The notes under the pieces: model-generated
The model's input: the letters and a program-made list of their open reading frames with translations, nothing else
The model's database searches: none
What the model was told of the DNA's origin: nothing
Position numbers and translations under genes: made by a program
Shown: in pieces, positions 39,294-44,432 of the stretch
Position numbering within the stretch: position 1 is the stretch's first letter
Layout of the letters: each line of letters opens with the position of its first letter
From: a virus
IMG/VR virus record: IMGVR_UViG_3300047496_000163
Location: 1-44,432 of that record
Direction: 5' to 3' (one strand)
DNA length: 44,432 nt

Positions 39294-41320
39294 GCCTCCA
39301 TCGCGTCTACATCGACGCCGAAACTTTCTCCGAATGCGACCTACCTGCACGCGGGCTTGCCAATTACTGGGATCACCCGTCTACCGGCATGCACTGCATG
39401 GCCGTCAAAGTGGACAACGGGCCGATCCGTTTGTGGAAGGCCAATTACGAATCCCGGGAAGACCGCGATCTTTTCGGGGAGTTACAAGACCACATCCGCA
39501 CTGGATCGCTCATTGTCGCCCACAAGGCCGAGTTTGAGTTCTATCTCTTGCAACGCTTGGGGTTCAGCGTAAAGCTCGGACAAATGCGCTGCACCATGGC
39601 CAAGGCTGCCGCAATGGCGCTCCCGATGTCGCTTGGGAAGCTGTCGCTGGCGTTGGGTTTCCAGGTCGCGAAACACACCGCCGGCCAGAAGGCCATGCGG
39701 ATCCTCTGCAAGCCGAACCCGGCCACCGGGAAGATGTGGCTTTACCACGAAGCACCGCAGCTGTTTGAGGACCTCTACACCTACTGCATTCAGGACGTCC
39801 AACTGGAGTACGACATAGACCAGATACTGCCGGATTTGTCGGACGAAGAACAAGAGATGTGGGTTCTCGACCAACAAATCAACCGTCGCGGTATCGGCGT
39901 GGACCGACGAGCCGCCGCCGCTGCCTACGAGATTTGCACCGCGGAGATCGGACGCCTGGACGCGGAGATCCGCTCTGCATCTAACGGCGCCGTTGATTCC
40001 ACCAAGGCGGTTCTCCAAATCGCCCGGTTCTGTGGTATGGACAGTGTGGCCAAGGCGAACATCGAGGAGGCGCTTGACGATAGTCTCGTACCCGATCCTT
40101 TGCTTACGGATGCAGGAAAGCGAGTCCTTCGGATCCGTCAGGAAGCCGCCAAATCCTCCGTCCTGAAGCTCAAGCCGATGTTGGAGCTCTGCAGCGCGGA
40201 CGGCCGGGTACGGTGGACGCAACAGTTCAACGGCGCCGGCACCGGGCGGTGGGGTGGGAGGAATCCGCAGCCCCACAATTTCCCCCGTGGTCAGCTTCAT
40301 CTGACTGCGGAAGAACAGAACGTGATGCTGACCTGGTTAGCTAATAACGCAGACAACCTGGAAAGGGCGCGCCAATTCTCCGTCAGCCCGGCCTTGGCTA
40401 CTGTCTCTGACCTTCTCCGAGGGATGTTCATAGCGGCGCCCGGTTACGAGTTCTCCAGCTACGATTTCGCCCAGATCGAGATGGTACTGGGGGCTTGGTT
40501 CGTGGGCGACGAGGGACTACTGGAGGTGTTCCGCGGCGACCGGAAGGTCTACGAGTACACCTACGCCACGAGCTTCGGCGTTTCAATTGAGTCGGTGACC
40601 AAGGACCAGCGCCAGGCTGGAAAGGTTCTGGCCCTAGGAGCCCAGTTCGGTGGCGGTACCGGTGCGCTCATGACCGGTGCAAAGCAAATCAAGATGGTGT
40701 TCGACCCGGACCCCGTCAAAGCGGAAGAAGTCGCTGAGGATCTGAAGGTCCGTTGGCGGGAGGCGCACCCCCGGTTTCCAAAATACTGGAAGGATTTGGA
40801 GAAAGCCGCCAAAGAAGCGGTGATGAATCCCGGGAGGCACTGTACCGACGGAGGTCGTCTAGAGATGGTCTCTTACCACCTCCCCCTGGCCGCTGACGGC
40901 ACGCCGGGCTGTGTGCTACAGTGCACCCTCCCTTCCGGTCGCGTCATCAGCTACCCGTACCCCCGAATCGAGCGCCGCACGGTCACGAAGAAGGACGGCG
41001 ACACCTGGGAAACCGACTCGTTGACCTATATGGTCACCGACAACGGCCGGTGGATGCGGACGGCCACGTACGGCGGAAAGCTGTTTGAGAACATTGTCCA
41101 AGCAGCGGCGGCAGATTTGCTGAGGTTCGCTATCCGGAATCTGAACAACGTTGGCATTGCAACCGTTCTCATGGTTCACGACGAAGTGATTACAGAAACG
41201 GCAACTGGAACGGTGCCGTGGTCAAGAGGCGCGGAGGTTATGGAGCGTCGGCCGGATTGGTGTATGGACTTACCGATCAAAGTAACAGGATGGGTCGGTC
41301 GCAGGTACAAGAAAGACTAA
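39290..41320 (+). CDS. Family A DNA polymerase with 3'-5' exonuclease
   Basis: 676 residues. The exonuclease domain opens with YIDAETFSE (D9, E11) and contains YCIQDVQLEY. The polymerase domain has GAGTGRWGGRNPQPHN, motif A YDFAQIEMVLGAW (D392), motif B RQAGKVLALGAQFGGG (K445) and motif C VLMVHDEV (D631). In motif B the residues equivalent to E. coli Pol I F762 and Y766 are L449 and F453. It replicates the phage genome, probably with the encoded clamp, SSB and primase-helicase. There is no 5'-3' exonuclease domain. Confidence 0.95.
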   Translation: MSLHRVYIDAETFSECDLPARGLANYWDHPSTGMHCMAVKVDNGPIRLWKANYESREDRDLFGELQDHIRTGSLIVAHKAEFEFYLLQRLGFSVKLGQMRCTMAKAAAMALPMSLGKLSLALGFQVAKHTAGQKAMRILCKPNPATGKMWLYHEAPQLFEDLYTYCIQDVQLEYDIDQILPDLSDEEQEMWVLDQQINRRGIGVDRRAAAAAYEICTAEIGRLDAEIRSASNGAVDSTKAVLQIARFCGMDSVAKANIEEALDDSLVPDPLLTDAGKRVLRIRQEAAKSSVLKLKPMLELCSADGRVRWTQQFNGAGTGRWGGRNPQPHNFPRGQLHLTAEEQNVMLTWLANNADNLERARQFSVSPALATVSDLLRGMFIAAPGYEFSSYDFAQIEMVLGAWFVGDEGLLEVFRGDRKVYEYTYATSFGVSIESVTKDQRQAGKVLALGAQFGGGTGALMTGAKQIKMVFDPDPVKAEEVAEDLKVRWREAHPRFPKYWKDLEKAAKEAVMNPGRHCTDGGRLEMVSYHLPLAADGTPGCVLQCTLPSGRVISYPYPRIERRTVTKKDGDTWETDSLTYMVTDNGRWMRTATYGGKLFENIVQAAAADLLRFAIRNLNNVGIATVLMVHDEVITETATGTVPWSRGAEVMERRPDWCMDLPIKVTGWVGRRYKKD

Positions 41321-41325
41321 GAATT

Positions 41326-43563
41326 ATGAGCATGCTCGACTCCGCGCTCTATCTCGCGAGCCTAGGGTTTCACGTTTTTCCAGGGGAGATCGTTACCGCA
41401 GAAAACGGAAAACTTGTCAAGAAACCCATGTGGCGCGGGTGGAAACAGGATGCCACCTGCGATCTGGCAGTAATCGAGAGGATATGGAGGCGCGTCTCCC
41501 ACGCTCTCCCCTTCATATCCACCAGTTATTACACAAACGGAACACTATGGCACCTCAACGTCATAGACGTGGACAACAAAGAGGACCGTTGCGGCTCTGC
41601 GTCGCTCGGCGCTCTCGGGTTCCCTCTTCCCGTGACTTTCACGCAGCGGACGCCAACTGGCGGGTTTCACCTCATATATAAAACCACGGTGCCTGTCGGG
41701 AACACGGTGGGTGTCCTGGGGATCGGGCTGGATACGCGCGGTTGGGGCGGCGTTTTGGCGGGAGCGGGGTCGGAAACACCATCGGGTGTGTACACTATCG
41801 CCGTAAACGAACCCGTGGCCGAAGCGCCACCGGAACTCGCCCTGCTGGTGGGCCCGGCAGATACCCGGGCCCCGTGGGACGGGGAGCTGCCGGAAGGAGT
41901 AAACGAAGAGGCGGCGTACGCGTGGGCGGAAGGCTACCTGAAGTCCCTGCCGATGGCGATGAATGGCACAATTGACGATTACGCTTTTGCCGCTGCTTGT
42001 GCCCTCCAGAACAGGGGGCTGAGTCCCGATGCAATCCATGACGCTATGCTGGAGCACTTCAAGAGTGAGTTGCCCGTTGGCCGCCTCGAGGACATAGCTC
42101 GCCACGCCCACCGCTACGCCAAAGACGCCCCGGGATCCAGAGCTCCGGAGATCCTCTTCAAAAACGAGGTGAAGAAGCCAGCAAACCCTCCCGCAGCCGG
42201 CGGTGTCGAGAGTGAAGAGGCACCGTCCGGCGGGACACCCATAGACTACTTCAACAAAGACCACGCCTTTGTCCTCGGCGGGTCCAGCGGCAACATCTTG
42301 ATGGAAGACTTCGACTCCCACTCCAAGCCCCTGCTGCGGATCATGGGCCTCGAAGCCTTCCACAATCTGAACCTTGGGCTGACCTTCACGGACGGCGACG
42401 GGAAGACCAAACCACTCTCCCGGGTCTGGATGAACTCAAGGAACCGGCGGACGTACCGTGGCCTGGAGTTCGCCCCTGGCCGGGAACTTCCACCCACTTA
42501 CTACAACCTGTGGCGCGGGTTCGCTCATGAGCCACAACCGATAGACGAGGAGCCCGGCCAGCGGTCCAAGGACGCCCTGGCCAACTACCTGTACCTGGTT
42601 CACCACCACATCTCCCACGGGGACGAGGTCGTCAACAAGTACCTGATCACCTGGGCCGCTCAGATGATCCAAGACCCCCAAAACCGCCCCTTTGTCTGCC
42701 CGGTGATCCGCGGGGGAAAGGGGACAGGGAAGGACACGTTTCTGGACGTCCTGGGGGGTCTCTTGGGACCCCACTACTGGCTGACCTCCGAGAAGGAGGA
42801 TTTGGTGGGCCGGTTCAACGAGCAACTGGGGAAGATCCTCCTTTTCGGACTGAATGAAGCGTTCTGGCACGGCGACCACGCGGTTGAGTCCAAACTCAAA
42901 CACATGATCACGGGTGACACGCTTCGCATTGAACAGAAGTTCTGCGTCCCGTACCAGGTGGACAACCTGATGCGGATCTGTATCATGGGCAACGCAGACA
43001 TTCTGGTGCCGGCCACGGACGACGAACGCCGGTGGTTGGTGACTGACACCCGGGCGATCGAGCCCCATGAGACCACCGCTTTTTACGCTTTCTGCGGTGA
43101 GATCCGGGCCGGGATGAAGGCAGGCGGGTACCGTCTGCTCCTCCGGTACCTCATGGACTACGACATCACCCAGGTGAACCTGGGGTTCGCGCCCAACACC
43201 CAGGGCCTCGTGGACCAGAAGGAGGCTGGGCTGACCCCTGTCCAGCAGTACGTCCGGGAATGCATCGCCGCGGGTGCGATCGTGGGCTGCAGCGTGCCTG
43301 TGGGGTGGCCAGAGAAGGTGGCCAAGGATCTGTTCCGGGACGCCTTCCGCCGATGGGCGCGGGACCACAACATCGGAGGCCGGGAGCCGGGGGAACAAAT
43401 CATTGGCCGGCAAATCAACAAGATGAAGCTAGGGATCGACGGGACGCAAAAGATCGCGGCGAAGGACGGGAAACAGACCAACGCCTACGGGCTGCCGTCG
43501 CTTGAAATGGCCCGGAAGAACTGGGACGTGTACATCAAAGCCGTGAAACCAACGGTGTGGTGA
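41326..43563 (+). CDS. PrimPol-type primase fused to a superfamily 3-like helicase
   Basis: 745 residues. The N-terminal bifunctional primase/polymerase domain has GFHVFPG, VIDVDNKED (D81, D83), QRTPTGGFHLIYK and GLDTRGWGGVLAGAGS. The C-terminal helicase domain (DUF5906-like) has IRGGKGTGKDTFLDV (Walker A, K469), LFGLNEAFW, and GNADILVPATDDERRWLV (sensor/arginine region). It primes and unwinds phage DNA. ATG 41326 lies five bases after the polymerase stop; a second in-frame ATG follows two codons later. Confidence 0.9.
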   Translation: MSMLDSALYLASLGFHVFPGEIVTAENGKLVKKPMWRGWKQDATCDLAVIERIWRRVSHALPFISTSYYTNGTLWHLNVIDVDNKEDRCGSASLGALGFPLPVTFTQRTPTGGFHLIYKTTVPVGNTVGVLGIGLDTRGWGGVLAGAGSETPSGVYTIAVNEPVAEAPPELALLVGPADTRAPWDGELPEGVNEEAAYAWAEGYLKSLPMAMNGTIDDYAFAAACALQNRGLSPDAIHDAMLEHFKSELPVGRLEDIARHAHRYAKDAPGSRAPEILFKNEVKKPANPPAAGGVESEEAPSGGTPIDYFNKDHAFVLGGSSGNILMEDFDSHSKPLLRIMGLEAFHNLNLGLTFTDGDGKTKPLSRVWMNSRNRRTYRGLEFAPGRELPPTYYNLWRGFAHEPQPIDEEPGQRSKDALANYLYLVHHHISHGDEVVNKYLITWAAQMIQDPQNRPFVCPVIRGGKGTGKDTFLDVLGGLLGPHYWLTSEKEDLVGRFNEQLGKILLFGLNEAFWHGDHAVESKLKHMITGDTLRIEQKFCVPYQVDNLMRICIMGNADILVPATDDERRWLVTDTRAIEPHETTAFYAFCGEIRAGMKAGGYRLLLRYLMDYDITQVNLGFAPNTQGLVDQKEAGLTPVQQYVRECIAAGAIVGCSVPVGWPEKVAKDLFRDAFRRWARDHNIGGREPGEQIIGRQINKMKLGIDGTQKIAAKDGKQTNAYGLPSLEMARKNWDVYIKAVKPTVW

Positions 43564-43573
43564 GGGAGGAAAC

Positions 43574-43720
43574 GTGGGACCGATTTATTGGAGCTCCAAC
43601 GCCGACCAAGTGGTGAGGAATCAAGAGGAAATCGACAGGATACGACGCGCTCGAAGGCGAATGCTCTTCAGGGGCAGCTACAGTAATTGGTACGCGATAC
43701 TCGGGCCGGGGGGATTGTGA
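43574..43720 (+). CDS. Small hypothetical protein
   Basis: 48 residues from GTG 43574 with AGGGAGG just upstream, ending at TGA 43718-43720. Basic middle (RIRRARRRML) and an aromatic N-terminus (GPIYWSSNADQVV). The next gene's GTG overlaps its stop as GTGA. No family recognised. Confidence 0.55.
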   Translation: MGPIYWSSNADQVVRNQEEIDRIRRARRRMLFRGSYSNWYAILGPGGL

Positions 43721-44432
43721 TTCATGGGATGGCTTTATGTTCCGGGATTGGAGCCATGGATCTTGGCCTCCGACTCGCGCTTGGCACCGGCTACCGCAGT
43801 GTGGTGCACGTCGAACGGGACGCCTACGCTGCAGCCGTCCTCGTGGCGCGGATGGAAGAACAGATCCTGGATCCGGCTCCTATCTGGGACGATGTTGGAA
43901 CCTTCGATGGCCACCCTTGGCGCGGACTGGTGGATATCGTCACTGCGGGATTCCCCTGTCAGCCGTTCAGCCGGTCCGGGCTCCGTCAGGGACTGGCTGA
44001 CGTACGCTGGATCTGGAAAGATATCGCCCGCGTACTTGGCGAAGTTCGGCCAAACTTCATCTTCATTGAAAACGTACCGGAGCTATCCCAGCATGGGTTG
44101 CCCCGTGTCCTTGGGGATCTCTCGGAACTCGGGTTCGATGCGGAGTGGGACTGTTTTTCCGCGAAAGATGTCGAAGCGCCGCACACCCGCGAACGGCTGT
44201 GGATACTCGCTGCCCACGCCGCAAGCCTCGGACGCGGGAACGGGTCCGGAGAGTCTGGAGACCAGGCGGTCTCGGTCGGGGAGCGCGGGACCACGGCTCA
44301 TCGATGCGCTGGCGACACCGCAGGCGCACGACGGGAAGGGGAAGGGGTTCGCGGATTTGAACCTGGCCAACCAGGTTGGTGGGCGCCCGCACCCGGAGTT
44401 CCACTCTTGGCTCATGGGGCTGCCACCAACGT
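43717..44432 (+). CDS. DNA cytosine-5 methyltransferase, N-terminal part (continues at 2-250)
   Basis: The gene starts at GTG 43717 (or ATG 43729) and crosses the contig end; joined length 268 residues. Motif I is ALCSGIGAMDLGLRLAL, motif IV is TAGFPCQPFSRSG with catalytic C81, motif VI is FIENVPEL and motif VIII is HTRERLWILA. It methylates cytosine in DNA, protecting phage DNA from restriction or regulating it. The target recognition region and motif X lie in the overlapping repeat, where a second frame also shows methyltransferase-like sequence. Confidence 0.9.
   Translation, partial: MIHGMALCSGIGAMDLGLRLALGTGYRSVVHVERDAYAAAVLVARMEEQILDPAPIWDDVGTFDGHPWRGLVDIVTAGFPCQPFSRSGLRQGLADVRWIWKDIARVLGEVRPNFIFIENVPELSQHGLPRVLGDLSELGFDAEWDCFSAKDVEAPHTRERLWILAAHAASLGRGNGSGESGDQAVSVGERGTTAHRCAGDTAGARREGEGVRGFEPGQPGWWAPAPGVPLLAHGAATN
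44168..44432 (+). CDS. Alternative-frame ORF inside the methyltransferase gene (continues at 3-275)
   Basis: From ATG 44168 (SD weak) this frame encodes MSKRRTPANGCGYSLPTPQASDAG and continues as LETRRSRSGSAGPRLIDALATPQAHDG into the terminal repeat. LPTPQASD and ATPQAHDG are typical of a second class of phage cytosine-methyltransferase C-termini. It could be an independent overlapping protein, the product of +1 frameshifting from the methyltransferase, or a relic of an older frame. Confidence 0.4.
   Translation, partial: MSKRRTPANGCGYSLPTPQASDAGTGPESLETRRSRSGSAGPRLIDALATPQAHDGKGKGFADLNLANQVGGRPHPEFHSWLMGLPPT
44274..44432. repeat. Right copy of 159-bp terminal direct repeat
   Basis: Identical to bases 1-159 except T at 44305 (C at 32). 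Joining one copy closes the methyltransferase gene and gives a 44,273-base circle. The two ends may come from circular permutation or from a true terminal repeat. Confidence 0.95.

Noticed and set aside
43737-44000. 87-residue ORF within the methyltransferase
   Set aside because: Arg/Gly/Pro-rich out-of-frame reading of motif I-IV coding sequence.

Overview
The window is a complete or near-complete genome of a short-tailed, P22-like double-stranded DNA phage. The first and last 159 bases are the same sequence with one mismatch, so the contig closes into a circle of about 44,273 unique bases. The base composition is GC-rich, genes are tightly packed with many 1-4 base start/stop overlaps, and no integrase or repressor-integrase pair is visible. 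The host cannot be fixed from the sequence. The GH25 lysozyme, Sec-type signal peptides ending in A-x-A/Q and the GC-rich codon use fit an environmental GC-rich bacterium, possibly Gram-negative; this is inference.

Layout. (1) Positions 1-275 hold the end of a cytosine-5 DNA methyltransferase gene that begins at 43717 and runs across the contig junction. (2) Positions 328-25343, minus strand, are the late region. In order of transcription (right to left) it encodes small and large terminase, portal, scaffold, coat, a signal-peptide protein, a coiled-coil protein, a gp4-like tail factor, a small structural protein, a gp10-like tail hub, a collar-domain protein at the gp26 position, a cupin-SET protein, three ejection proteins at the gp7/gp20/gp16 positions, a tail-fibre block (collar fibre, anchored protein, collagen-like fibre, LamG protein), and a lysis block (membrane protein, GH25 endolysin, holin-like protein, EF-hand protein) ending in an intrinsic terminator. 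(3) Positions 25344-26023 form a divergent control region with promoters and short repeats. (4) Positions 26024-44432, plus strand, are the early/replication region: DnaN-like clamp, ArdA antirestriction protein, an AT-rich repeat region that may be the replication origin, a string of small zinc-ribbon and helix-turn-helix proteins, RuvC-like resolvase, SNF2-type helicase, Cas4/DUF2800-like nuclease, DUF2815-like ssDNA-binding protein, dNTP pyrophosphohydrolase, family A DNA polymerase, PrimPol-helicase and the methyltransferase. A tRNA-Met gene lies antisense inside this region, and a tRNA-like element precedes the nucleotide/polymerase genes.

How it works together. The right arm supplies a largely self-sufficient replisome (PrimPol-helicase, polymerase with exonuclease domain, sliding clamp, SSB, nuclease, resolvase) plus two defences against host restriction (ArdA and DNA methylation). 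The left arm builds a P22-type head, packages DNA and ejects it with three internal proteins. It is unusual in its fibre block, where several consecutive proteins carry N-terminal export or membrane segments, and in carrying an EF-hand protein and a SET-domain protein.

The most interesting signals are the methyltransferase C-terminus, where two overlapping frames each show methyltransferase-family motifs; the exported fibre-like block; the cupin-SET and EF-hand proteins; the 344-base overlap of the terminase genes; the split nuclease; and the origin-like repeat region.
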